Part shown: positions 1-7,842 of the stretch, one piece after another
How the letters are laid out: every line of letters begins with the position of its first letter
Numbering within the stretch: position 1 is the stretch's first letter
Origin: Exiguobacterium sp.
GTDB taxonomy: Bacteria; Bacillota; Bacilli; Exiguobacteriales; Exiguobacteriaceae
Reading direction: 5' to 3'
DNA: 64,000 nt
NCBI RefSeq assembly: GCF_020832205.1
Contig: NZ_JAFIFD010000041.1
Coordinates: 1-64,000 of the forward strand
Position numbers and translations under genes: made by a program
Notes under the pieces: model-generated
The model's database searches: none
Seen by the model: only the letters and a program-made list of their open reading frames with translations
What the model was told of the DNA's origin: nothing

Positions 1-1
1 T

Positions 2-517
2 CCGATGATCGTCATCTATGGCGGGAGCCGTGGAGCTGAGGCAATCAACCGGGCCGTACTCGAAGCGATTCCTGAACTGAGTCAACAACCGGTCAACGTC
101 CTCTATGTGACCGGAAACGTGCATTATGAAGCGGTCATCGCCGAAGCGAAGCCGGCAGAAAACGTCCACATCTTACCATACGTTTACGATATGCCTGCCT
201 TGCTCGCCTGTGCGACGCTCGTCGTCTCGCGGGCCGGTGCGTCGACGATCTCTGAGCTCACGGCACTCGGCTTACCGAGCATCTTGATCCCGAGCCCGTA
301 CGTGACGGCCGACCACCAGACGAAAAATGCGTCAGCGCTCGTCGAGAGCGGGGCAGCGACATTGATTCGTGAGACGGACTTGTCCGGCGTCACGCTCGTC
401 GAAGCGATTCGTCACGCCTTGGCCGAGCAGGAACAAATGGCAGCGGCATCGAAACGGTTAGGATTCCCGGATGCGGCGGAAGCGCTCGCTGAACTCGTGG
501 AAGAAGTAAGCCGTTAA
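2..517 (+). CDS. murG: MurG, lipid II N-acetylglucosaminyltransferase (3' part only)
   Basis: This is the C-terminal half of MurG, which adds GlcNAc to undecaprenyl-PP-MurNAc-pentapeptide (lipid I) at the inner face of the membrane to give lipid II. About 172 residues are present of roughly 360 in the family; the 5' part lies outside the window. Seen in the sequence: the GGSRGA loop that opens the C-terminal Rossmann domain, the UDP-GlcNAc-binding stretch SRAGASTISELTALGLPSIL, and the PSPYVTADHQTKNA segment typical of Bacilli MurG. divIB follows after 12 bases with its own Shine-Dalgarno, so the two are probably cotranscribed. In B. subtilis murB lies between them; here it does not. Confidence 0.96.
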   Translation, partial: PMIVIYGGSRGAEAINRAVLEAIPELSQQPVNVLYVTGNVHYEAVIAEAKPAENVHILPYVYDMPALLACATLVVSRAGASTISELTALGLPSILIPSPYVTADHQTKNASALVESGAATLIRETDLSGVTLVEAIRHALAEQEQMAAASKRLGFPDAAEALAELVEEVSR

Positions 518-529
518 AGGAGAGGGAAC

Positions 530-1300
530 ATGGAGACACGCCAGAACACCGTCCGTAGTTTAGAAGACCGCATTCCGTATATGAAAGACCAGCGACGTAA
601 GAAGGCGAACCGTCGCCTGTCCGCCATCTTACTCCTGTTCGCCTTGCTCATTGCGCTCGTCGTCTATATGCAGACGTCGGTGTCTGACGTGAAGGCGGTG
701 AACGTGTCCGGCCTCGACTGGTTGTCCGAGGCGTACGTATTAGACGAGGTCGAACTCGACACGAACTCGAAAATCGTCGAGGTCTCTCCGAAACGATTAG
801 AAGCGACGATCAAGGCGCTTCCCGGTGTGAAAGACGTCGACGTCGATCGGAGCTGGTATAACATCGTCTCGATCGATCTCGAGGAAGAGAAGATGATTGC
901 CTATTCACGGACGGACGAGGAAGAAGTCGTCGTTCTCGCCGACGGCTCGCTCCATCCGACCGGTCAAATCGATGATCCGGAGAAATTGAAGGACGGACCG
1001 TTGTTGCGTCAATTCACGGATGTCGCCGACCTTGAGAAAGTGGCGGGCGAACTTGAACAAGTCGACGATGCGATGCGGGCCCGCATGTCGGAAATCGTCT
1101 TCTCCAAACAAGACGGTGAGCCGACGCGTTATGAGATCTTTATGAACGATGGCAACACGCTCGTCACACCGACGTTCAAACTTAGCCAAACCGTCTCAAA
1201 ATACGGTGAAATCTTCGAAAACATCCCGAAAGGACAGCGGGGAACCGTCGTCATGGATGGCGGCTATTATTTCGTTCCGTATGAAAAACCGAAAGAATAA
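530..1300 (+). CDS. divIB: Cell division protein DivIB/FtsQ
   Basis: Bitopic membrane protein of the divisome that, with DivIC and FtsL, links Z-ring assembly to septal peptidoglycan synthesis. The 256-residue protein has a basic cytoplasmic tail (residues 1-29), one membrane segment (about 30-47) and an extracellular part starting with a POTRA-like domain (about 50-120, including VNVSGLDWLSEAYV). The length is normal for Bacilli DivIB. ATG 530 is preceded by AAAGGAGAGGG at good spacing. It follows murG closely and ends at an intrinsic terminator, so it closes the upstream division/wall operon before ftsA starts a new unit. Confidence 0.95.
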   Translation: METRQNTVRSLEDRIPYMKDQRRKKANRRLSAILLLFALLIALVVYMQTSVSDVKAVNVSGLDWLSEAYVLDEVELDTNSKIVEVSPKRLEATIKALPGVKDVDVDRSWYNIVSIDLEEEKMIAYSRTDEEEVVVLADGSLHPTGQIDDPEKLKDGPLLRQFTDVADLEKVAGELEQVDDAMRARMSEIVFSKQDGEPTRYEIFMNDGNTLVTPTFKLSQTVSKYGEIFENIPKGQRGTVVMDGGYYFVPYEKPKE

Positions 1301-1311
1301 TCTGATTTTTT

Positions 1312-1343
1312 ACAGCCCTAATACACGATAGGGCTGTTTTTTT
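1312..1343 (+). terminator. Intrinsic terminator after divIB
   Basis: Perfect inverted repeat ACAGCCCTA / TAGGGCTGT with a short loop, followed by a run of seven T. It separates the murG-divIB unit from ftsA-ftsZ. Confidence 0.9.
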
Positions 1344-1414
1344 GTCGTTTGTAATCGAATTGACACCCCAAAACCGCTTAATTTGTAGGATTCTACCTTT
1401 TCTCACTATCTTAT

Positions 1415-1443
1415 TTGTTGTAAACTTAGACGTGAGATATCTT
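1415..1443 (+). promoter_or_regulatory. Candidate sigma-A promoter for ftsA-ftsZ
   Basis: The 227-base gap between divIB and ftsA holds a terminator and AT-rich DNA. The best-spaced pair I see is TTGTTG (1415-1420) and TATCTT (1438-1443), 17 bases apart. A consensus TTGACA at 1360-1365 has no good -10 at the right distance, and TGTAAT at 1472-1477 has no clear -35. More than one promoter may exist, as is usual for ftsAZ; this assignment is weak. Confidence 0.3.
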
Positions 1444-1527
1444 GCCGGACCTAACAATATTTTTGGATATCTGTAATATTGTAACGGAATGATGAAACAG
1501 AAATTTTAGCGCGGAGGTGTTTCCCTG

Positions 1528-2814
1528 TTGGAAGCGAATGGTTATGTTGCCGCATTAGATATAGGAACGTCAGAAATTAAGCTCGTCGTGGGTGAACTAC
1601 TCGGGGGAACGCTTAACATTTTGGCGGAGGGGTGCGCCCCGTCTGCAGGAGTAAAACGTGGCGCCGTCGTCGACATTGATAAGACGGTTCAAGCCATCAA
1701 ACAAGCCGTCGAACATGCCGAAGCGGCACTCGGTGATCAAATTCGGTCGGTATACGTTGCCATTGAAGGGGAACATATCCAAATCGCCCCATGTCACGGA
1801 ATCGCATCGGTCAAACGCGAAGACCAAGAGATCACGGACGCTGATGTGATCGAAGTCATCAACTCGGCGCAAGTGATGCGTCTCCCGGATGAGATGAGCG
1901 TCATCGATGTCATCCCGTCTTCGTTCACGGTCGACCAGCAGACAGGTGTCGTCGATCCACGCGGCATGCTCGGTTATCGGTTAGAGATGCACGGGAAGAT
2001 GGTGACGGGCTCGAAGACGATCTTACATAGCATCCGCCGTTCGATTGAACGCGCGGGACTGAAGCTCGACGGCTTCGTGCTCGGTAACTTGGCGCTCGGC
2101 ATGAGCGCGGCATCTGTCGATGAGATCGATCTTGGCATCGGCTTGATTGATATCGGTCACGAGAAGACGACCGTGTCCGTGTTCTATCGCGGCGACCTCG
2201 TCTACTCGTACATCCTCCCGGTCGGTGGCGACCATATGACACGTGACTTGGTGTACAAGCTCAATTGTAAATACCAAGATGCGAAAGTCGCGAAGGAAGA
2301 ATACGGACTCGCCTTAGAAGAAATGGCCGATACGACCGAAGGCTTCTCGTTCACGAACATTAACGGGGAAGTCGCTTACGAGCCGCAAGCAGAAATTAGT
2401 TATGTTTTAGAGGCGAGAATAGAGGAAATGTTTACATTGGTGTTGAATAGAGTGCAAAAGGTAGGCGTCCCGACGCTCAGCGGAGGTTATCTCCTCTGTG
2501 GCGGAGCCGCTGCCTTGCCTGGCATCCAAGAACTTGCGACGCGAGTCATGGGTCAGAAGACGAGACTTTATCAACCGTCCTCGATTGGTGTCAGACACCC
2601 GAAATACGCGACTGCCGTCGGCGTCCTCAAGTATGTGCTTATGAGCGACCATCATGTCTCGAAGCAAAACTTGGAGAAACCGGAGGAGCGTGAGGTCGTT
2701 CCGACACCAGATCACACGAATCGTCACCACGATTCTGATGGGGAGCCGGAAGCGACAGACCGCGAATCGAAAAATGGATTCGGGCGATTAATGGAAAAAC
2801 TATTTGGCGTGTAA
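1528..2814 (+). CDS. ftsA: Cell division protein FtsA
   Basis: Actin-like ATPase that tethers FtsZ filaments to the membrane. The N-terminal phosphate-binding motif LDIGTSEIKLVVGE lies at residues 10-23, and later blocks fit the FtsA/MreB fold. The C-terminal end (about 416-428, NGFGRLMEKLFGV) is an amphipathic membrane-targeting helix after a polar linker. The start is TTG at 1528, 10 bases after GGAGG (1513-1517); no in-frame ATG gives a better start before the conserved N-terminus. At 428 residues it is normal length. It is followed 44 bases later by ftsZ, its direct partner. Confidence 0.96.
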   Translation: MEANGYVAALDIGTSEIKLVVGELLGGTLNILAEGCAPSAGVKRGAVVDIDKTVQAIKQAVEHAEAALGDQIRSVYVAIEGEHIQIAPCHGIASVKREDQEITDADVIEVINSAQVMRLPDEMSVIDVIPSSFTVDQQTGVVDPRGMLGYRLEMHGKMVTGSKTILHSIRRSIERAGLKLDGFVLGNLALGMSAASVDEIDLGIGLIDIGHEKTTVSVFYRGDLVYSYILPVGGDHMTRDLVYKLNCKYQDAKVAKEEYGLALEEMADTTEGFSFTNINGEVAYEPQAEISYVLEARIEEMFTLVLNRVQKVGVPTLSGGYLLCGGAAALPGIQELATRVMGQKTRLYQPSSIGVRHPKYATAVGVLKYVLMSDHHVSKQNLEKPEEREVVPTPDHTNRHHDSDGEPEATDRESKNGFGRLMEKLFGV

Positions 2815-2858
2815 GCTGATGCTATTAACAATCGGAAATTACGTAGGGGGATACCTGA

Positions 2859-4004
2859 ATGATGTACTTTGATGAGGCGATTGACGCCGTAGCAAAAATT
2901 AAAGTAATTGGAGTCGGTGGCGGCGGTTCAAACGCTGTCAACCGCATGATTGAACACGGAGTACAAGGTGTCGAGTTCATCGCGGTCAACACGGACGCTC
3001 AAGCGCTCAACATGTCGAAAGCAGACGTGAAGCTTCAACTTGGCGCGAAATTGACGCGCGGACTCGGAGCCGGCGCAAACCCGGACATCGGGAAAAAAGC
3101 AGCTGAAGAGAGCCGCGAACAGTTGATTGAAGCGCTCGACGGCGCTGATATGGTGTTCGTCACAGCCGGTATGGGAGGCGGAACGGGTACAGGAGCTGCC
3201 CCGGTCATCGCTGAGATTTCTAAAGAAATCGGAGCGCTCACGGTCGGTGTCGTCACGAAACCGTTCATGTTCGAAGGACGGAAACGGATGCAACACGCAC
3301 AACACGGCATTCAAGCGTTCAAAGAAAAAGTTGACACGCTCATCGTCATCCCGAACGACAAGTTGCTTGAAATCGTCGAGCGCAACACGCCGATGATCGA
3401 AGCGTTCCGTGAAGCGGACAACGTCTTGCGTCAAGGTGTCCAAGGGATCACGGATTTGATCGCCATCCCTGGATTGATCAACCTCGACTTCGCGGACGTG
3501 AAGACGATCATGACGGAAAAAGGATCGGCGCTCATGGGTGTCGGTGTCGCCACAGGCGAAAACCGCGCCGTCGAAGCAGCGAAAAAGGCGATTTCATCAC
3601 CACTTCTCGAGTCTTCAATCGAAGGCGCCAAAGGTGTCTTGATGAACATTACGGGCGGGCTCAGCCTCAGCCTATATGAAGTCACGGAAGCTGCTCAAAT
3701 CGTTCAAAGTGCCGCGGATGAAGAAGTGAACTTGATTTTCGGTTCGGTCATCAACGAAAACTTGAACGATGAGATCATCGTGACCGTCATCGCAACTGAA
3801 TTTGCAGAAGATGTGCAAGGGGCGAACCCGTTCCTCCAACAGCCGAAGAAACAACCTGAGGCCGAAGTGAAGAAAGAGGCTCAACCGAAAGCAACCGAAT
3901 CTGCTCCACAAGATGAAGGGAACTTCCATAGACCGGTCTATGGCGGGGACGTCCCAGACGAGACGATCAACATCCCAGCGTTCGTAAGACAACGCCGTAA
4001 CTAA
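2859..4004 (+). CDS. ftsZ: Cell division protein FtsZ
   Basis: Tubulin-like GTPase that forms the Z ring. The nucleotide-binding N-terminus has [13 protein letters not shown] (about residues 18-30), and the tubulin signature GGGTGTGA lies at 106-113. A polar, variable linker (about 320-365) leads to the conserved C-terminal peptide [10 protein letters not shown], which binds FtsA and SepF, both encoded in this cluster. Length 381 is typical. Two ATGs stand in tandem at 2859; GGGGG lies upstream. In Bacillus the next genes are spoIIGA-sigE-sigG; here a terminator and ylmD follow at once. Confidence 0.98.
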   Translation: MMYFDEAIDAVAKIKVIGVGGGGSNAVNRMIEHGVQGVEFIAVNTDAQALNMSKADVKLQLGAKLTRGLGAGANPDIGKKAAEESREQLIEALDGADMVFVTAGMGGGTGTGAAPVIAEISKEIGALTVGVVTKPFMFEGRKRMQHAQHGIQAFKEKVDTLIVIPNDKLLEIVERNTPMIEAFREADNVLRQGVQGITDLIAIPGLINLDFADVKTIMTEKGSALMGVGVATGENRAVEAAKKAISSPLLESSIEGAKGVLMNITGGLSLSLYEVTEAAQIVQSAADEEVNLIFGSVINENLNDEIIVTVIATEFAEDVQGANPFLQQPKKQPEAEVKKEAQPKATESAPQDEGNFHRPVYGGDVPDETINIPAFVRQRRN

Positions 4005-4011
4005 AAAATAG

Positions 4012-4041
4012 GGGGTGCCGGTTCTCGGCACTCCTTTTTTG
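4012..4041 (+). terminator. Intrinsic terminator between ftsZ and ylmD
   Basis: GGGGTGCCG / CGGCACTCC stem (one G-T pair) with a five-base loop and a run of six T. The Shine-Dalgarno of the next gene (AAGGAG, 4047 onward) begins only a few bases later, leaving no room for a separate promoter. Confidence 0.8.
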
Positions 4042-4058
4042 TAAAAAAGGAGAACGTC

Positions 4059-4823
4059 ATGCGACTGATTCATACATGGGAAACGGAAACGGAACGATAT
4101 TCGGCTTACGTGACGACCCGGACCGACTGGCACAACGAAGGGAACGTCGGGTTGCACGTCGGAGACGATCAGGCGGCCGTCGTCGATAATCGAAACCGCT
4201 TTTTCACCGAGGCCGGTTTGAACTTGGCCGACTCGGTATGGGCGGACCAAGTCCACGGAAAGCGAGTCGCCTTCGTCGATGGGTCAGACCGCGGAAAAGG
4301 TGCGTTCGACTACGCCGAAGCGATTCAAGCGACGGACGGTCTCGTCACGACAGCCGAGAACGTCCCGCTCGCCCTCGTCTTCGCCGACTGCGTGCCCTTG
4401 TTTTTCTGTGCGAAAGCCCACGGAGTCGTCGGCGTGGCCCACGCAGGGTGGAAAGGGACGGTCGGCAATATCGTCGGCGCGATGGCGGATGCGTTTGCTG
4501 AACTCGGTGTCCCGGAACAAGACATCGACATGTTCGTCGGTCCGGCCATCACGTCTGAACATTACGAAGTCGACCGCCGCGTCCTCGATGCGGTGAAACA
4601 AGTGTCAGAGACAGCGTATGCGGGCGCCGTCGTCAACGAACGGGAGGACGGCCACGCCGAACTGTCGCTTCAACACGTGAACGAGACGCTCGCCATGGAA
4701 CGAAATATAGACGTCACACAATCGAACGTATCGACCGTCACGGATCGGACGTATTTCTCGTACCGTAACGGTGATGCCTCACGTCGATTTGCTGCCGTCC
4801 TTGTCAAGGAGAAGAAATCGTGA
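4059..4823 (+). CDS. ylmD: YlmD/YfiH family laccase-domain protein (PgeF-type)
   Basis: Member of the multicopper-polyphenol-oxidase/DUF152 family (YfiH, PgeF, LACC1). Characterised relatives are zinc enzymes with purine-nucleoside phosphorylase/deaminase activity or act in peptidoglycan quality control; which applies here cannot be told. The three conserved metal ligands are visible: H66 (DQVHG), C111 (FADCVPLFF) and H128 (VAHAGWKGTVG). Length 254 is usual. It overlaps ylmE by four bases, as in other Bacilli, which suggests coupled translation. Confidence 0.93.
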   Translation: MRLIHTWETETERYSAYVTTRTDWHNEGNVGLHVGDDQAAVVDNRNRFFTEAGLNLADSVWADQVHGKRVAFVDGSDRGKGAFDYAEAIQATDGLVTTAENVPLALVFADCVPLFFCAKAHGVVGVAHAGWKGTVGNIVGAMADAFAELGVPEQDIDMFVGPAITSEHYEVDRRVLDAVKQVSETAYAGAVVNEREDGHAELSLQHVNETLAMERNIDVTQSNVSTVTDRTYFSYRNGDASRRFAAVLVKEKKS

Positions 4824-5473
4824 GTATAGCTAATAATGTGAAACAAGTAAGACGGACGATCGCCGAACATCAAGCCGGACAGAATGTGACGCTGATTGCC
4901 GTCACGAAATCGGTCGGTCCGGACGTCGCGAACGCGCTCTACGAGGAAGGTGTCCGTGACTTCGGCGAGAACCGTCCGGAAGGGCTGCTCGATAAAGTCG
5001 AAGCGTTGCCCGAAGATGCCCGGATTCATTTCATCGGGAGTCTCCAAACGCGAAAAGTACGTCAAGTCATCGAGCACGTCGCAGCGATCCATTCGCTCGA
5101 TCGGCTCTCACTCGCTGAAGAAATCAACAAGCGAGCTGATCGGGTCATCGACTGCTTCGTTCAAGTGAACGTTTCGGGGGAAGCCTCAAAACATGGGCTT
5201 GAAAAAGAGGAAGTCCTTCCGTTCATCGAGAACTGTAAACAGTATCCGCACATCCGGATCATCGGTCTCATGACGATGGCGCCTTTCACAGAAGAGGAGA
5301 CGGTCATCCGTGACACGTTCCGTGAGCTTCGGACGTTGCGTGACGATATGGTTGCCAAGTCGTTCGAGCACGCCCCGTGCACGGAGTTATCAATGGGCAT
5401 GTCAAATGACTATGAAATCGCCCTCGAAGAAGGCGCATCGTTTGTTCGTATTGGAACCATACTTGTGCAATAA
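4820..5473 (+). CDS. ylmE: YggS/YlmE family PLP-homeostasis protein
   Basis: Single-domain TIM-barrel PLP-binding protein (COG0325, alanine-racemase N-terminal fold). The family affects vitamin B6 and amino-acid balance and has no established enzymatic reaction. The cofactor lysine is expected at K30 in LIAVTKSV, and the GENRPEG and FIGSLQTRKVR blocks are typical. The start is GTG 4820, overlapping the ylmD stop, with AAGGAGAAG just upstream inside ylmD. At 217 residues it is normal. It sits between division genes, as in many Gram-positives, although a direct division role is not shown. Confidence 0.94.
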   Translation: MSIANNVKQVRRTIAEHQAGQNVTLIAVTKSVGPDVANALYEEGVRDFGENRPEGLLDKVEALPEDARIHFIGSLQTRKVRQVIEHVAAIHSLDRLSLAEEINKRADRVIDCFVQVNVSGEASKHGLEKEEVLPFIENCKQYPHIRIIGLMTMAPFTEEETVIRDTFRELRTLRDDMVAKSFEHAPCTELSMGMSNDYEIALEEGASFVRIGTILVQ

Positions 5474-5496
5474 TATATCTTAAGGAGGAATCCGTT

Positions 5497-5961
5497 ATGT
5501 CGATCAAAAACAAGATGAAAGATTTCTTCGGTCTCGAAGAAGAACCGAATGCGTATGAAGGCGAAGAGTATGTTGTCGCTGAAACGAAGCAACAACCGGT
5601 GACAGAGCAAATCGTCAAATCGGAGGAACGTCCGAAAACGGCGAACAACCTTGTCGCTTTTAACTCGAAGAAAAAAGAGCGCTCGAAAGTCGTGCTCGCC
5701 GAACCGCGGGTGTTCGCTGAGGCACAAGACATTAGCGATCAGCTAAAAGAAAATCGTGCGGTCATCGTCAACCTTCAACGTATGTCGAAAGAACAATCTC
5801 GCCAAGTCGTGAACTTCTTATCGGGTGTCGTCTATGCACTCGAAGGAACGATGACGTCGATTGGACATAACACGATTCTATGTACTCCGAACAATATCGA
5901 ATTGACGGGGTCGATCTCGAATTTGATTTCGGAGGACGAACTCAATAGTAAAGGATGGTAA
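5497..5961 (+). CDS. sepF: Cell division protein SepF
   Basis: Z-ring membrane anchor and filament organiser, acting in parallel with FtsA. An N-terminal amphipathic helix (MSIKNKMKDFFGL) suits membrane binding. An acidic, glutamine-rich linker leads to the DUF552 core (about residues 65-150) with DISDQLKENRAVIVNLQRM and FLSGVVYALEGTM. At 154 residues it matches Bacilli SepF. AAGGAGGA precedes the ATG. Its partner FtsZ is encoded 1.5 kb upstream. Confidence 0.97.
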   Translation: MSIKNKMKDFFGLEEEPNAYEGEEYVVAETKQQPVTEQIVKSEERPKTANNLVAFNSKKKERSKVVLAEPRVFAEAQDISDQLKENRAVIVNLQRMSKEQSRQVVNFLSGVVYALEGTMTSIGHNTILCTPNNIELTGSISNLISEDELNSKGW

Positions 5962-5965
5962 GTGA

Positions 5966-6238
5966 ATGAATAACGTAGTAGAAGCTTTAGGAAATACGAT
6001 TGTCACGCTTCTCGGCTATTATAGTTGGGTCTTGATCGCCTACATTTTACTGTCATGGTTCCCGAACGCGCGCGAGTCGAAGTTTGGACAAATTTTGTCG
6101 TATCTTTGTGAGCCGTTTTTAAATCCGTTTCGTCGGATCATCCCTCCAATCGGCGGGATGCTCGATATCTCCCCAATCGTCGCCTTATTCGTACTTCGAA
6201 TGGCACAAGCGGGAGTGCGAGCAATTTTCGGTCTGTAA
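5966..6238 (+). CDS. ylmG: YggT/YlmG family small membrane protein
   Basis: 90-residue membrane protein of the YggT family with two hydrophobic segments (about residues 8-28 and 62-85) separated by the polar loop ESKFGQILSYLCEPFLNPFRRIIPP, which carries the family proline/arginine motif. The biochemical role is not established; YlmG homologues influence division-site or nucleoid organisation in plastids and cyanobacteria. It begins four bases after sepF, and its stop directly abuts the ylmH start codon, so it is part of the same transcript. Confidence 0.92.
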   Translation: MNNVVEALGNTIVTLLGYYSWVLIAYILLSWFPNARESKFGQILSYLCEPFLNPFRRIIPPIGGMLDISPIVALFVLRMAQAGVRAIFGL

Positions 6239-7009
6239 ATGAGCGTCTTCGATCACTACCGACCGAGCGAGCGTGCCTTCATCGAGCAAGTGCTCGATTG
6301 GGTGCAGCAAGTCGAGGACAACTACTTGTTCAAACTGACAGATTTTTTAGACCCGCGTGAGCAACAAATCGTCAAACAAATCGTCGGGAACCGATTGACG
6401 ATCCATGAAGACGGTGGCTTTGAAGGTGCGGAGCGGAAACGACTCATTCTCGCGCCTGATTACTATGAACTTGATTCGGATGATTTTGAAATCGCGATCC
6501 GTCAAATCGACTATCCGACTAAATTTGTCGACTTGACTCATCGTCAAGTGACGGGCACGCTCCTCAATGCCGGCTTAAAACGGCAAAAGTTTGGGGACGT
6601 GGTGTTACATGACGGTGTCGCCCAATTCGCGACGACGCGTGACGCGGCCGGTTTTATCGAGATGAACGTCGATCGTGTCGGGAAGGCACGGATTCGGGTC
6701 TCGGACGTGGCGCCGGAAGCCAAACTCGTCGTCCCGGAGACGAAGTGGAGCGACGAGTTCGGAATCGTCTCGTCCCTCCGGTTTGATACGGTCGTGAGTG
6801 AAGTGCTCGGCCTCTCGCGTCAAAAAGCGCAAGCGCTCGTCAAACAAGGCGAGTGCAAAGTGAATCATAAGCCGATTGACGATGCGAGTTTTATCCTCGA
6901 ACCGGACGATTTAGTTTCGATTCGCGGTTATGGCCGGGTGAAGCTAATGGCGGTTCTCGGCTCGACGAAACGGGAGAAAATAAAAATCCAGTATGGCATC
7001 ATACGTTGA
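6239..7009 (+). CDS. ylmH: YlmH, S4-domain RNA-binding protein
   Basis: RNA-binding protein with an N-terminal YlmH-specific region and a C-terminal S4 domain (about residues 183-245, including LGLSRQKAQALVKQGECKVN and EPDDLVSIRGYGRVKL). Bacilli YlmH has been linked to rescue of stalled large ribosomal subunits, alongside RqcH, which is also encoded in this window. Length 256 is standard. ATG 6239 starts at the base after the ylmG stop; no strong Shine-Dalgarno is visible, so translation probably depends on coupling. Confidence 0.93.
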   Translation: MSVFDHYRPSERAFIEQVLDWVQQVEDNYLFKLTDFLDPREQQIVKQIVGNRLTIHEDGGFEGAERKRLILAPDYYELDSDDFEIAIRQIDYPTKFVDLTHRQVTGTLLNAGLKRQKFGDVVLHDGVAQFATTRDAAGFIEMNVDRVGKARIRVSDVAPEAKLVVPETKWSDEFGIVSSLRFDTVVSEVLGLSRQKAQALVKQGECKVNHKPIDDASFILEPDDLVSIRGYGRVKLMAVLGSTKREKIKIQYGIIR

Positions 7010-7027
7010 ATTTAGGAGGAAAGTCGA

Positions 7028-7573
7028 ATGGCGTTGACACCGATTGATATTCATAACAAAGAGTTCTCGACTCGTTTTCGCGGGTACGATATCGATGAGG
7101 TCAATGAATTTCTAGATCAAATCATCAAAGAGTTCGAACTATTGATTCGTGAAAACAGAAGGTATGAAGAACTCGTCAACGATATGCAAGCTCGCATTGA
7201 CTACTTCTCCTCGATGGAAGATACGTTAAACAAATCGATCATCGTCGCACAAGAGGCGGCCGAAGAAGTGAAGACGAACGCTGCCAAAGAAGCGAGCCTC
7301 ATCTTGAAACAGGCGGAGCGTGAAGCGCTCGCCCGTGAAGAAGAAGCGGCCCGCAAAGAGCAGCTTGCTGAGCGAGAAGTCGTCCAAATGCTGAAAAAGG
7401 TCGAACTGTATCGGACACGTTTCCGTGTGCTCGTCGATGCGCAGATGGAGCTTTTGAACAGCACGGAATGGGACACGATCGTCGGCGAACCACCGGTCCA
7501 AACGGTTCTTGACGATACGACCGAACTTACGTATAATGACGACGAAGTCATACCAAACAAACATCACGGATAA
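7028..7573 (+). CDS. divIVA: Cell division initiation/polarity protein DivIVA
   Basis: Coiled-coil protein that binds curved membrane at poles and septa and recruits the Min system and other factors. The conserved N-terminal lipid-binding part is present, with F17 and R18 in STRFRGYDIDEVNEFLD matching the membrane-contact residues of B. subtilis DivIVA. Residues about 30-150 are heptad-rich coiled coil with long Ala/Glu/Lys stretches. At 181 residues the length is typical. TTAGGAGGAAAG precedes ATG 7028. A promoter for the next unit (7509-7537) lies within its 3' end. Confidence 0.97.
   Translation: MALTPIDIHNKEFSTRFRGYDIDEVNEFLDQIIKEFELLIRENRRYEELVNDMQARIDYFSSMEDTLNKSIIVAQEAAEEVKTNAAKEASLILKQAEREALAREEEAARKEQLAEREVVQMLKKVELYRTRFRVLVDAQMELLNSTEWDTIVGEPPVQTVLDDTTELTYNDDEVIPNKHHG
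7509..7537 (+). promoter_or_regulatory. Sigma-A promoter of the ileS T-box unit
   Basis: TTGACG (7509-7514) and TATAAT (7532-7537) are separated by 17 bases. The pair lies inside the end of divIVA, and transcription would start near 7544, about 50 bases before the first T-box stem. Confidence 0.75.
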
Positions 7574-7590
7574 TACACAATACGTCGATT

Positions 7591-7818
7591 AGGACACGTC
7601 GATAAAGTCATACCTACGAAGCGACTTAGGGAAGGTGCAAGCCTAAGAGAAAGACTTTATTCGGTATCCCCTAGGAGTGTCGTGCTGAACGGAGTAAGCA
7701 CGACCGCCTGACCTCGTTATCGGTCTCCAAGAGCGGTCTCAAACGTTGTTTGAGATTAGTAGGGTGGTACCGCGAGTCGACGAACTCGTCCCTATTTAGG
7801 GGCGGGTTTTTTTGTTGT
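7591..7818 (+). promoter_or_regulatory. T-box leader (tRNA-Ile) controlling ileS
   Basis: Riboswitch-like leader that reads uncharged tRNA. Stem I can form from GACAC (7593-7597) with GTGTC (7677-7681) and AAAGTC (7604-7609) with GACTTT (7653-7658). The distal loop has GGTGCAAGCC (7634-7643). The 3' side of the specifier loop contains ATC at 7666-7668, an isoleucine codon that fits the downstream gene. The antiterminator bulge TGGTACCGCG lies at 7765-7774; TGGT pairs with the tRNA ACCA end. A terminator (about 7784-7817, CCCTA/TAGGG and a T run) competes with it. Low charged tRNA-Ile should allow read-through into ileS. Confidence 0.95.
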
Positions 7819-7842
7819 CAAAAAACTGAAGGAGGAGTTTCA

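Noticed and set aside
1360-1365. Consensus TTGACA upstream of ftsA
   Set aside because: No -10-like hexamer at 16-18 bases; kept only as a remark in the candidate promoter entry.
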